Positions 1-6,771 of a stretch of DNA of 38,050 nucleotides are shown one piece after another. Positions within the stretch are counted from its first letter, which is position 1. Every line of letters begins with the position of its first letter. Position numbers and translations under genes: made by a program. The notes under the pieces are model-generated. The model searched no databases. It had not been told where the DNA came from and was given only the letters and a program-made list of their open reading frames with translations. The stretch is from a virus, in IMG/VR virus record IMGVR_UViG_3300048833_000709, positions 1-38,050 of that record. One strand, 5' to 3'.

Positions 1-279
1 TCAGTGGATGGCCGCGTCGGGCGGTCGTCGCTGCCGGCACCGGGGGCAATCGCACGTCGGCGATCCGCCGGTCGCGCCGCGGATGACGTCCCGGAGCGCC
101 ATCGCCACCATCGGCAGCGCCTTTAAGATGTCCCGGCCGTGCCGGCCGTTCGTGTCGCACCGCGCGATCGTGCTGTCGGTCAGGCTCATCACGAGGATGA
201 ACCCGGCGTCCTCGCCTACGGCGTCACGCACCGCCGCCATGGCCGCGGCCATCTTCGCCTCGTCGTCAGCGTCGGACAT
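1..279 (-). CDS. small hypothetical phage protein with C-terminal Cys cluster
   Basis: A 92-residue protein with no family that I recognise. The N-terminal half is acidic and alanine-rich. The C-terminus carries a CDCPRCR cluster that could hold a metal with another ligand, although only three cysteines lie together. The ATG has a GAGGA-type ribosome-binding site just upstream, inside the end of the integrase gene, and the two genes overlap by 14 bases, so it is the last visible gene of the leftward operon. The window edge coincides with its stop codon, so the gene looks complete. The product may be a small regulator or an accessory of the integration module, but nothing in the sequence decides this. 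Confidence 0.6.
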   Translation of the reverse strand: MSDADDEAKMAAAMAAVRDAVGEDAGFILVMSLTDSTIARCDTNGRHGRDILKALPMVAMALRDVIRGATGGSPTCDCPRCRQRRPPDAAIH

Positions 280-1453
280 CGTCGTCCTCCGCGGTCAGCA
301 GGTCGGCCGGCGGGCTGATCGCGGCGACCACGCGGGCGGCGATCGCGTCGTGAGCGGGCATGTACGTCGCCTCGAGCCGCGGGTCGGTGGCGGCCGCGTT
401 GCCGAGCACCTGGCCGACGCTGTCCTTGTCCGCGCCGCCCAGGCGGGCGAGGTGCCCGAAGGTGCGGCGCAGGTCGCGGAACTGCAGGTCGGCCACGCCG
501 GGCTGCTGCTTCGCGGCCGCGGCGCGCAAGGCTGCGAATCGCTTGCGGAACGTGTCGGAGCGCCACGGCGCGCCTTCCGGGCCCAGCAGCATCGGCCCCG
601 GGCCGTCGCCGCGCTCGGCCGCCCAGCGGCGCAGCAGGCCGTCGGCGACCGGGTGCAGAGAGATCCTGCCCCAGTTCTGCTTCTTCGACCGGATCAGCTC
701 CCACCAGCCGGGCTGCGCGAACTCCTCGGGCGCGGCCTTGAGGATGTCGGCCTGGCGCTGCGCGGTCAGGGCGGCCAGCGCGATCGCCGCCGCCATGGCG
801 GTCTCGCGCCGTCGCAGGGCCGTGCGCAGCAGGGCCCCGAGCTCCTCCCAGCTGGCGACCCGGCTGCGCGGCGGCGTCTTGAGGGCGCGTCGGCGCTTGC
901 CGTCGAGGCGCAGGCAGGGGTTCGCGTCCTCGGGGATCCAGCCCAGCTCCTCGGCGTGGCTCAGCAGCAGCGAGAGCTTGCGCACCATCGCCTTCGCCGC
1001 GAAGGCGCCGCCGCCGCGCGTCTGCCACGGCCGCGCGCCGCGCAGCACCTCGGAGCGCCAGGCGCGCACCGCCGCCTTGTCGAGCGCGACGACGGGCTTG
1101 TCGCCGAAGTCGCGCTCGATCGCGGCGAAGGCCTTCGCGTAGTCCTCGCGCGTGGCGGGGCGCAGCTCGGCCCAGTGGTCGTCGGCCCGGTAGCTGCGAA
1201 TCAGCGCGGCGACCGTGCGGCCGCCGTCGACGCGGGCGACGCGCGGCGGCGCGCCGTCGCGGACCGCGGCCGCCGCCATGGCGTTCAGCTCCTCGGCCCG
1301 TCGGACGCCGCGGGTGGTGGCGTCGATGTCCTCGGCCTGGAACCCGAGCGGACGCGCGGCCGCCGGCGGCTCCCACCACACGCGCCAGCTGCGGTCGGCG
1401 CGCTGGCGCTGGCGCACGCCGGCGGGCGGCGACTTGAGGGGCGGGCGGCTCAT
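266..1453 (-). CDS. int: tyrosine-family site-specific integrase
   Basis: Phage integrase of 395 residues that would join phage and host attachment sites through a covalent 3'-phosphotyrosine intermediate. The catalytic pocket is readable in the C-terminal half: Arg233 in TAQRQADIL, Lys257/258 in RSKKQNW, the second box FRDLRRT (Arg326 and Arg329, with Arg where many relatives have the first His), Asn352 in LGNA where His is usual, and the nucleophile Tyr364 in EATYMP. The N-terminal part (about 75-185) fits a SAM-like core-binding domain. The ATG at 1453 is chosen because it forms an ATGA overlap with the upstream stop; the open frame runs further upstream but with out-of-frame-like composition. 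It is the next-to-last gene of the left operon, below an excisionase-like gene, the usual arrangement for coordinated excision. Confidence 0.93.
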   Translation of the reverse strand: MSRPPLKSPPAGVRQRQRADRSWRVWWEPPAAARPLGFQAEDIDATTRGVRRAEELNAMAAAAVRDGAPPRVARVDGGRTVAALIRSYRADDHWAELRPATREDYAKAFAAIERDFGDKPVVALDKAAVRAWRSEVLRGARPWQTRGGGAFAAKAMVRKLSLLLSHAEELGWIPEDANPCLRLDGKRRRALKTPPRSRVASWEELGALLRTALRRRETAMAAAIALAALTAQRQADILKAAPEEFAQPGWWELIRSKKQNWGRISLHPVADGLLRRWAAERGDGPGPMLLGPEGAPWRSDTFRKRFAALRAAAAKQQPGVADLQFRDLRRTFGHLARLGGADKDSVGQVLGNAAATDPRLEATYMPAHDAIAARVVAAISPPADLLTAEDDDVRR

Positions 1454-1749
1454 GCCGTGGCCCCTGCGATCACCGCTCGCTTCCGCGCGGCGATGATCCA
1501 GTTGGTGATCGCGCCCTCGGCGCCGCCGGTGCTGGTCGCCGCGACGCCGCCGATGCGGCAGCGCCAGCGCCACGACGCGTCGGCCGTCAGCGCGCCGCCG
1601 GCCTGCTCGACCGCGCCCTGCAGGAAGGCGTTGCGGCGATCGCGCTGCGCGCGGATGTCGAGGTGGTGCGCCTCGTCATGGCGCTGCACGTGCGGCGCCT
1701 TCAGCCGCGCGGCCTCCAGCGCGTCGGCGATCGCGAGAAGGTCGCTCAT
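1450..1749 (-). CDS. hypothetical protein in int operon
   Basis: A 99-residue protein of unknown function, rich in Ala, Arg and His, with no membrane segment. The central part (KAPHVQRHDEAHHLDIRAQRDRR) looks charged and helical. The C-terminal part has WRWRCRIGG followed by a short Ala/Gly/Thr-rich stretch. The start at 1749 is set by an ATGA overlap with the gene above; its stop in turn overlaps the integrase start in the same way. Translation is therefore probably coupled to integrase production, which suggests but does not prove a role in integration or excision. No paralogue is seen in the window. Confidence 0.65.
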   Translation of the reverse strand: MSDLLAIADALEAARLKAPHVQRHDEAHHLDIRAQRDRRNAFLQGAVEQAGGALTADASWRWRCRIGGVAATSTGGAEGAITNWIIAARKRAVIAGATA

Positions 1750-2597
1750 GCCGCACCTGCCCGGCAACCGGCGCAGTGCGTCGGCTGCGCGCTCAGCTTC
1801 AGCTCGCGCTGCGCGCGCGCCGCGTTGAACTGGGTCTTGCACCGCAGGCAGGCCACGAACCCGTCGGGCAGCGGCGCGGGCCCGCCGGTCGGGATCGGCA
1901 GCTTCGGCGGCTGCGCGCGCGTCGGCGGCAGCGCCTCATCCATCACAGGCCGGTCGCCCATGACGGCGCCGGCGTCCTGGTCGACGCGGGCCCGGCGCGA
2001 CCAGTGGCCGCGCAGGCGGTGCATGTTCAGGCCGAGATCGTCGGCGACGACGGCGAGCTTCTCGCCGGCCTCGAGCCGCCGCATCGCTTCGCCGTCCGGC
2101 GCGTAGGGGTCGGCCGGGGCGGCGGCGACGGGCGGCGCGACCCCCGCGGCCTGCGTCGCTGGGGCTTCGGCCGCAGCGACGGGATCCTCAGGCGGGCAAC
2201 CGGCGCACCAGCTGCCGTCGATGATCGGGTCGCCGCAGCGGTCGCAGAGTTCGCCCTCTCTCGAGGCGCGCGCTTCGGCCGCCAACGCTTCGGCCGCCAC
2301 CGCCTCGGCCGTTTCAAGCGGCGTGAGACCGCGGCGCTCGGCCTCGGCTTCCAGTTCGGCGCCTTCCGCAGCCGTCACGGCGTGCATCATGATGGCGGAA
2401 CTCACGCCCATCCCGGCGCCGCGGCCGCCGGTGAGCCAGAGAGCGTAGCGCTGATCAACGGCGTCGCGTTTTGCCCGTCGCCAGTCGGCGTAGGCCTCGG
2501 CGTCGTCGCGCTCGACGAAGGTCGCGACCTTGCAGCGGTGCACGGCCACGACGTCGGCGCCGCCGTCCGCGTTGGGTTCAACGAGGAAATCCATCAT
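1746..2597 (-). CDS. zinc-ribbon-containing hypothetical protein
   Basis: A 283-residue protein with two separate cysteine knuckle regions: CDRCGDPIIDGSWCAGC in the middle (C..C and C..C, a treble-clef or zinc-ribbon pattern) and CLRCKTQFN with a later HCAGC at the C-terminus. Between them lie an Ala/Pro-rich linker and a short helix-turn-helix-like stretch (GEKLAVVADDLGLNMHRLRGHW, residues about 180-200) of the kind found in homeodomain-like DNA-binding helices. The N-terminus (about 1-60) is a compact segment that may be its own domain. Start and stop both sit in ATGA overlaps with neighbours. A DNA-binding or nucleoprotein role in the early-left operon is plausible; the exact function is unknown. 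Confidence 0.7.
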   Translation of the reverse strand: MMDFLVEPNADGGADVVAVHRCKVATFVERDDAEAYADWRRAKRDAVDQRYALWLTGGRGAGMGVSSAIMMHAVTAAEGAELEAEAERRGLTPLETAEAVAAEALAAEARASREGELCDRCGDPIIDGSWCAGCPPEDPVAAAEAPATQAAGVAPPVAAAPADPYAPDGEAMRRLEAGEKLAVVADDLGLNMHRLRGHWSRRARVDQDAGAVMGDRPVMDEALPPTRAQPPKLPIPTGGPAPLPDGFVACLRCKTQFNAARAQRELKLSAQPTHCAGCRAGAA

Positions 2598-2818
2598 GCG
2601 ACGTCTCCGGACTGGGGCGCGGCGGCCTGGGGTTCGTCCAGGCGGCGCAGCGCGGCTTCGAAGGGCAGCAGCTCGGTCGCGCCCTCAGCGCGCACGAGGT
2701 AGCCGGCGGTGGTGACGGCGAGGACGCGCGCGACGAACTGTCGGCCGGGCCCGGGCTGGAACACCGCGTCGTCGCCGGCGACGGGCCGCGCCGGCAGCGT
2801 GAAGACCCGGGCGGTCAT
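2594..2818 (-). CDS. small SH3-like barrel hypothetical protein
   Basis: A 74-residue protein. Residues about 15-55 alternate short beta-like stretches (AVFQPGPGRQFVARVLAV, then TAGYLVRAEG, then TELLPFEAALRRL), a pattern typical of small SH3 or Tudor-like barrels in phage early operons. The gene at 4891 has a similar layout, without enough identity for me to call them paralogues. The start at 2818 is chosen from the ATGA overlap with the gene above, and its stop overlaps the start of the zinc-ribbon gene below. Function unknown; the context is the left operon leading to int. Confidence 0.65.
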   Translation of the reverse strand: MTARVFTLPARPVAGDDAVFQPGPGRQFVARVLAVTTAGYLVRAEGATELLPFEAALRRLDEPQAAAPQSGDVA

Positions 2819-3102
2819 GCGCAGGCCTGCAGGGCCATGGCGCGCGCGAAGGCCACGTCGTTGGGCGCGAGCCGCGCACGGCCGAGCGCGACGCCCTCGG
2901 CCGCCAGGCGCGACACGGCGTCGATCCAGCCGTCGACGGCGGCCGCGCGCCACAGGGGCGTGCGGCCGCTGCTCCAGGGCATCGGCAGGGGGAAGCCGTC
3001 CTCCTCGAGCGCGCGTCGGCGGCGGCGGAAGGCGGCCGCGTCGCGCAGGCCCAGCCGCGCGGCGACGTCGCCGGCCGGGATGAACACGGGCGCGGCGCTC
3101 AT
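2815..3102 (-). CDS. excisionase-like winged-HTH DNA-binding protein
   Basis: A 95-residue protein beginning with FIPAGDVAARLGLRDAAAFRRRRRAL, a MerR/AlpA-type helix-turn-helix in which a helix leading to the turn is followed by a strongly basic recognition helix. The GFPLPMPWSSGRTPLWRAAAVDGWI part that follows matches the wing and the RW..DVD.W signature of phage excisionase or AlpA-like regulators (family knowledge). Such proteins bend attachment-site DNA to favour excision or activate int. It sits four genes above the integrase in a chain of ATGA overlaps, consistent with that role. It could instead be a general transcription regulator; the architecture is fairly sure, the excision role is inferred. 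Confidence 0.72.
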   Translation of the reverse strand: MSAAPVFIPAGDVAARLGLRDAAAFRRRRRALEEDGFPLPMPWSSGRTPLWRAAAVDGWIDAVSRLAAEGVALGRARLAPNDVAFARAMALQACA

Positions 3103-3350
3103 CGCCCGATCTCGGGCAGGCGGGCGCCGAAGACCTTGCGCCAGGCGGCGTCGCTGGCGTGTTCGATCAGCGCGGCGTGGGTGGCCAGCGTGTCGCCGAC
3201 GAGGGCGGCGAGCCTGCCGTCGGTTCCGCGCACATGGGCGGCGTTGTGCAGCTGGGCGGACCGGACGCGCAGGTCGCGCGCCTGAGCCAGCAGGGCCTCG
3301 CGCAGTTCGACGGCGGCGGGGTCAGGCGAGGAAAGGGATGATCGCGGCAT
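3099..3350 (-). CDS. first gene of left operon, hypothetical
   Basis: An 83-residue protein, mostly alpha-helical by composition (repeated Ala, Leu, Arg and His), with no membrane segment and no recognisable domain. The ATG at 3350 follows a strong GGAGG ribosome-binding site in the 52-base gap below the repressor gene. That gap also holds a convincing promoter with an operator, so this is probably the first gene of the regulated leftward transcript. Its stop overlaps the next start (ATGA). Function unknown. Confidence 0.65.
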   Translation of the reverse strand: MPRSSLSSPDPAAVELREALLAQARDLRVRSAQLHNAAHVRGTDGRLAALVGDTLATHAALIEHASDAAWRKVFGARLPEIGR

Positions 3351-3377
3351 GAAACACCTCCGGAAATCGGTGGTATT

Positions 3378-3406
3378 TCGATAAACGGTAAAATCGGTAA
3401 AATCAA
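3378..3406 (-). promoter_or_regulatory. left-operon promoter with embedded tandem operator
   Basis: Read on the minus strand, TTGATT (3406-3401) and TATCGA (3383-3378) are separated by exactly 17 bases, a sigma70-like spacing. The spacer is filled by two tandem copies of the same 9-mer, which on the plus strand read CGGTAAAAT CGGTAAAAT (3386-3403). A repressor bound here would cover the spacer and block the excisionase/integrase operon. The -35 box overlaps the repressor's stop codon. The motif recurs at 4082-4099 and 12225-12242. Binding by the 3403-4008 repressor is inference. Confidence 0.65.
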
Positions 3407-4008
3407 TCCGGTTGTCGGTCGCGCCGCAGCGCGACCATCACGCCGCGGATCATCACGCGCTCGCCGTCGACGAACAGCGGGGCCTCGGCCTCGAGCGACG
3501 GGCGCAGCAGGTAGGGCGGACGGTAGAGGCGCAGCAACATGACGGCTGCGTCCCGGCCCCAGTCCTGCAGGCAGGCCAGCACCACGTCGCCGCCGCGGGG
3601 CGCCAGCCCGGCGTCGACGACAAGCCGGTCGCCCGCCAGGACGCCCGCCGCGCGCATGTCGTCGGACCGCGCGGTCCATAGGCTCTGCCCCGGCCCTTGA
3701 GGGCCGACCGCGAAGACTTTCTCATGCGCTGCAACGTCATGGACCTGCGCGACGTCGCCGGCCGGCAGGCCGGGCGGCGGGGGCGCGACGGCCTCGGCCA
3801 CCGAGATCGACAGCCCGGCGCGGCGCAGGACCTCGGCCAGCGGCACGCCCAGGATCGTCGCCAGCTGCTGCGCCTGCGGCAGCTTCAACGGCTGCGCGCC
3901 GGAGTAGATCCGCTGCAGGAACGTCGGCGACCGCTTCATCAGCCGGCACGCCTGCGACATCGAGACGCCCGCCTGATCGTGCGCCGCCCGGAACCATTCG
4001 CCGTCCAT
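3403..4008 (-). CDS. prophage repressor: HTH plus S24/LexA-like domain
   Basis: A 201-residue CI-type repressor. Residues about 10-65 form an XRE-like helix-turn-helix (VSMSQACRLMKRSPTFLQRIY and then the QQLATILGVPLAEVL helix). The C-terminal half follows the UmuD/LexA/S24 pattern, with SDDM around Ser115, then AGDRLVVD, PRGGDVVLA and a final MIRGVMVALRR. The region where the catalytic Lys normally sits (VKRL in relatives) reads VMLLRL here, with no Lys, so self-cleavage may be impaired. A possible Ala-Gly cleavage site is at 83-84. The start at 4008 has an AAGGAGG site 10 bases upstream. The gene is divergent from the Cro-like gene, with operator copies between them and another just past its 3' end. 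Confidence 0.85.
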   Translation of the reverse strand: MDGEWFRAAHDQAGVSMSQACRLMKRSPTFLQRIYSGAQPLKLPQAQQLATILGVPLAEVLRRAGLSISVAEAVAPPPPGLPAGDVAQVHDVAAHEKVFAVGPQGPGQSLWTARSDDMRAAGVLAGDRLVVDAGLAPRGGDVVLACLQDWGRDAAVMLLRLYRPPYLLRPSLEAEAPLFVDGERVMIRGVMVALRRDRQPD

Positions 4009-4060
4009 GCCGTTCGATCCTCCTTGCGTTGCGAGGTATCGAATATGGGGCCTCACGCCG

Positions 4061-4099
4061 TTCGGTCCGAAAACCGAAATACGGTAAAAACGGTATTGC
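4061..4099. promoter_or_regulatory. repressor/Cro operator and divergent promoter region
   Basis: The 123-base gap between the repressor and Cro-like starts contains CGGTAAAAA CGGTATTGC (4082-4099), a near copy of the tandem 9-mer at the left promoter, together with flanking ACCGAAA and TTCGGT elements. Candidate boxes exist in both directions: rightward TTCGGT (4061) and TAAAAA (4085) with 18 bases between; leftward, on the minus strand, TTCGGA and CATATT with 18 bases between. Both would be affected by protein bound at the repeats. The boxes are only partial matches, so the operator is better supported than the exact promoters. Confidence 0.5.
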
Positions 4100-4131
4100 C
4101 CGGACAGCAGATGCTGTGTAGCGGTAGGGCC

Positions 4132-4380
4132 ATGCAGATCCATGTCGACTTCCGCGCCGTGCTGCTGATCGCCTTCGGCTCCTGGTCGAAGGTCGCGACG
4201 GCGGCCGGCGTCAACACCACCGGCACCCCCAGCAAGTGGACGCACGGGGTGCCGAGCCAGATCGTCCCGCGCCTGATGGCGCATCCCTCGCGGCCCGGCT
4301 GGCTGACCGAGGACATGCTGTCGGACGGCGCGGTCGTGACCATCGAGGGCGTCGGCCGTCGGCCGATGGCCGCCGAGTGA
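4132..4380 (+). CDS. small Cro-like regulator
   Basis: An 82-residue protein transcribed away from the repressor. The segment AVLLIAFGSWSKVATAAGVN followed by SKWTHGVPSQIVPRLMAHP fits a compact helix-turn-helix: a first helix, a turn around AAGV, and a recognition helix containing Ser/Lys/Trp as in YdaS/Cro-like phage regulators. Position and size match a Cro partner that would turn down the repressor during lytic growth. The start at 4132 is uncertain; an ATG 21 bases upstream is also in frame and neither has a strong ribosome-binding site. The stop overlaps the next gene's GTG start (GTGA), implying coupled translation. Confidence 0.65.
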   Translation: MQIHVDFRAVLLIAFGSWSKVATAAGVNTTGTPSKWTHGVPSQIVPRLMAHPSRPGWLTEDMLSDGAVVTIEGVGRRPMAAE

Positions 4381-4757
4381 CCCCGCAGCGCCTGCGGTGG
4401 GGGCTGGTCTGCGCGCTGAGCGCCGCCGCCCTGACGCCGTCGTGGAGCGAGCGGTTCCCGATCGCGATCAGCCGCCTGCGGTCGATGCGGGTGCTGGCGC
4501 GGGGGATCACCTCGCCCAACGATCTGCCCCTGCACGCGCTGGCCGACGAGTTGATCGACGCCGGCGCGCCGACGGAGGCCGAGCGCCGGCGCGAGCGGCG
4601 CGCAACCAGCGTCGACCGGCTGGGCCGCGCGCAGCGCCTGGCCGTCGAGCATCTGGCGGAGCTGATGGCCGTGCAGGCCCAGTCGGTCGAGGACGCCGCC
4701 GCCGGCGCCGAGGACGCCGCCGCACGAAACATCGCAGAGACCGGGGCCGCCGCATGA
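4377..4757 (+). CDS. hypothetical early protein, GTG start
   Basis: A 126-residue protein starting at a GTG that overlaps the stop of the Cro-like gene. The N-terminal part (about 1-60) contains RWGLVCALSAAALTPSWSERFPIAI and RSMRVLARGI. The second half is a charged helical stretch ending in an Ala-rich tail (VEDAAAGAEDAAARN). It is neither clearly membrane-spanning nor a recognised DNA-binding fold. It lies where lambdoid phages keep a CII- or O-like regulator, but no motif supports that assignment. A terminator-like hairpin follows at 4849, so this may be the last gene transcribed before a checkpoint. Confidence 0.6.
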   Translation: MTPQRLRWGLVCALSAAALTPSWSERFPIAISRLRSMRVLARGITSPNDLPLHALADELIDAGAPTEAERRRERRATSVDRLGRAQRLAVEHLAELMAVQAQSVEDAAAGAEDAAARNIAETGAAA

Positions 4758-4894
4758 CGGCCGCCCCCATGAGCCGTCGTGGCCGGAGATCGACGCCCTC
4801 GTGTCGTCCGGCCGGCGGGCGCCCGCATCGGGCGTTTCCTCCCACCCTCCCCGGCGGCCGCGTCCGCCGGGGCCTTTTCCCGGAGGGGCGATGA
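4754..4894 (+). CDS. possible 46-aa coupled ORF (doubtful)
   Basis: A 46-residue frame whose ATG overlaps the preceding stop and whose TGA overlaps the following ATG, both as ATGA. Its composition is arginine/proline/glycine-rich and looks like out-of-frame reading, and it spans the terminator-like hairpin at 4849-4872. Another frame here contains a more protein-like stretch (PSWPEIDALVSSG) but has no start codon, so this could be the remnant of a degraded gene. The double coupling is the only argument in its favour. Confidence 0.22.
   Translation: MTAAPMSRRGRRSTPSCRPAGGRPHRAFPPTLPGGRVRRGLFPEGR
4849..4880 (+). terminator. intrinsic-terminator-like hairpin before replication genes
   Basis: A perfect 9-base stem, CCCCGGCGG (4849-4857) with CCGCCGGGG (4864-4872), has a 6-base loop and is followed by CCTTTTCC. 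The U-run is short but the stem is very stable. It lies between the Cro-like/4377 genes and the replication genes starting at 4891, the position of an early termination site comparable in logic to lambda tR1. No antiterminator gene is recognised nearby. Confidence 0.55.
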
Positions 4895-5133
4895 GCACGC
4901 TGCTGGCCGCCGCGGTGACGCGGCTGAACGAGGCGCGGGACACCGTCGCGCACATCCTGCTGATCGACTACCCGGTGGGCGAGACCGTCCGCTGGCGCTG
5001 GCGCGACCGGATCCACGAGGGCGTGGTGACCGGCCACCTTGGCGGGCGGCTGGTGGCGCGCCGCACCGAGACCGGCGCGATCGCCACGATCGACGCCGCG
5101 GACGTGGCGGCGGGCGATGGCCCGCTCGGGTGA
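4891..5133 (+). CDS. small SH3/Tudor-like hypothetical protein
   Basis: An 80-residue protein starting after a strong GGAGGGG site. Residues 1-25 form a helix (LLAAAVTRLNEARDTVAHIL). Residues about 28-72 alternate beta-like stretches (GETVRWRWRDRIHEGVVTG, then GGRLVARRTETGAIATIDA), a pattern resembling SH3 or Tudor-like barrels seen in small phage replication accessories. Its stop lies inside the next gene, whose ATG at 5117 overlaps by 17 bases, so the two are probably translated together. A nucleic-acid or protein-docking role in replication is possible but inferred only from position. Confidence 0.65.
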   Translation: MSTLLAAAVTRLNEARDTVAHILLIDYPVGETVRWRWRDRIHEGVVTGHLGGRLVARRTETGAIATIDAADVAAGDGPLG

Positions 5134-6256
5134 TCTGGTCGACGTCGGCGAGCTCGCGCGGATGCTGCGCGATCAGGCCGAGGCCGTCGCGCGGCGCTAC
5201 TGCAGCGCGACGGGCGCCTACGTCGCCAACGGCCACCTCTACGCGCTGAGCCCCGGCCGGCCCGATCGCAACGTCGGCAGCTTCTACGTCACGCTGCGCG
5301 GGCCCCACATGGGACGCTGGCGGGACGAACGCACCAAGCAGCAGGGCGACATGCTGGACCTGATCCAGATGGCGCTGAACTGCGACCGCGTCGGCGCGAT
5401 CCGCGAGGCGCGGTCGTTCCTCGGCCTCGAGGCGCGCGACCCCGGCGCGGGCGCGCGCCTGCAGGCCCGCCGGCGCGAGCAGGAGGCCGCCGCCGCCGAG
5501 CGCCGCGACGACGAGGCCGAGGCGGCGCGCCGCCGCGAGGGCCGCGCCCGGCGCATCTGGATGATGGAGGCGGCGGAGCTGCGCGCCGGCGACCCGGTCG
5601 ACAGCTACCTGCGCGGCCGGGGCATCGACCTGGCCGAGCTGCCGTGGCGGCCGCGGGCGATCCGCCATCATCCCGCGCTGCCGTACCGCGACGTCGACCC
5701 CGAGACCGGCGAGGTGCTCGAGGGGCGCGCGCCGGCGATGGTGACGGCGGTCACGGCCGCAGACGGGCGCATGGTCGCGGTGCACCGCGTCTGGCTGGAG
5801 GAGCGCGGCGGCCGCTGGGGCAAGCTGTCGATCCCGAAGCCCAAGAAGGTGCTGGGCCGGTTCCAGGCGGCGGCCGCCCGCGTCTGGCGCGGCGCGCTGC
5901 CCGGCGGCCGCCCCGGGCCCCGGCTGGGCGAGCTGCCGCCCGGGTCGGCGCTGGTGCTGTGCGAGGGCGTCGAGGACGCGCTGGCCATCGCGCTGCTGCG
6001 CCCCGACCTGCGGGTGCTGGCCGCGCTGACGCTGGGCAACATGGCCGAGGTCGCGCTGCCCGCCGCCATCGAGCAGGTGACGATCGCGGCGGACAACGAC
6101 GAGCACCCGCAGGCGCGTGACGCGCTGTCCGCGGCGGTGCGCGCCCATCGCGCGGCCGGCCGGATCGTCCGGCTGAACCGCAGCCGGGTGGGCAAGGACT
6201 TCGCCGACGCGGTGCTGGCCGCCCGCGCGTCGGGCGAGTGGGAGGGCGCGGCGTGA
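5117..6256 (+). CDS. Toprim-domain primase-like protein
   Basis: A 379-residue replication protein. The C-terminal half holds a Toprim domain: LVLCEGVEDALAIALL with the acidic Glu283, a middle beta strand (RVLAALTLGNM), and VTIAADND with Asp326 and Asp328, the metal-binding set used for primer synthesis or phosphotransfer. Residues about 160-260 match the DUF7146-like segment common before Toprim in alphaproteobacterial phages. The N-terminal region (GSFYVTLRGPHMGRWRDE, GDMLDLIQMAL) resembles the part that normally follows a CHC2 zinc finger, but the cysteine knuckle itself is missing. Residues 110-155 are a charged coiled-coil-like stretch. The partner helicase is two genes downstream, so primase and helicase appear split compared with P4 alpha-type fusions. 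Confidence 0.85.
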   Translation: MARSGDLVDVGELARMLRDQAEAVARRYCSATGAYVANGHLYALSPGRPDRNVGSFYVTLRGPHMGRWRDERTKQQGDMLDLIQMALNCDRVGAIREARSFLGLEARDPGAGARLQARRREQEAAAAERRDDEAEAARRREGRARRIWMMEAAELRAGDPVDSYLRGRGIDLAELPWRPRAIRHHPALPYRDVDPETGEVLEGRAPAMVTAVTAADGRMVAVHRVWLEERGGRWGKLSIPKPKKVLGRFQAAAARVWRGALPGGRPGPRLGELPPGSALVLCEGVEDALAIALLRPDLRVLAALTLGNMAEVALPAAIEQVTIAADNDEHPQARDALSAAVRAHRAAGRIVRLNRSRVGKDFADAVLAARASGEWEGAA

Positions 6257-6771
6257 GCACGGCCGCGTCGATCCTCGCCGTCCTGGGCGCGGCGCTGATC
6301 GTGGCGCTGCTGGCCGCGGCCATCGCGCTGGGGCGCGCCTGGCGGGGTCTGGCCGCCGTGAGGCCCCTGCCGATCCCGCCGCCGGGACCCGTGCGCGAGG
6401 CGCAGCGCCTGGCGGCCGACGTCGCGGCGCGGGTCCGGGCGGAACGCCGGGCGCGCACGTTCGAGACCGCCATCGACCGCGCGCGCGGCGCGCCCGGCGC
6501 CGCCGACTTCCTGCTGGCGTCCAGCGCGCTGGCGACGGCGCGGCGCGACATCCTCGAGGACGAGCTGCGCGCCGTGATCGCGGTGTGCGGCGGGCTGCGG
6601 CAGGGCTGGCGGCCCGGCGAGGCGCAGCGCCTGCAGCTGTCGGAGGAGACGCTGGCCGCGTTGATGTGGGTGGTCGCGGCCGACCCGCGCATCGAGCGCA
6701 TCCGCATCGCCGAAACGCCCGAGGCCCGCCGCCTGATCGCGGCGATCAAGATCCTGAAGGACATCGCATGA
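6253..6771 (+). CDS. membrane-anchored protein in replication operon
   Basis: A 172-residue protein with a GTG start in a GTGA overlap with the primase gene. Residues 4-30 (AASILAVLGAALIVALLAAAIAL) form one clear transmembrane helix, followed by a Pro-rich linker (RPLPIPPPGPV) and a cytoplasmic, helical, Arg-rich domain. The C-terminal part (LSEETLAALMWVVAADPRIERIRIAETPEARRLIAAIKIL) is well-formed but I do not recognise a family. Its ATGA overlap with the helicase gene suggests it acts with replication, perhaps by tethering the replisome to the membrane; that is inference. Confidence 0.6.
   Translation: MSTAASILAVLGAALIVALLAAAIALGRAWRGLAAVRPLPIPPPGPVREAQRLAADVAARVRAERRARTFETAIDRARGAPGAADFLLASSALATARRDILEDELRAVIAVCGGLRQGWRPGEAQRLQLSEETLAALMWVVAADPRIERIRIAETPEARRLIAAIKILKDIA

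Noticed and set aside
1-265. Search for an attachment site next to the integrase gene
   Set aside because: The window stops at the gene's neighbour; no repeat of the other window end and no tRNA 3' end is visible.
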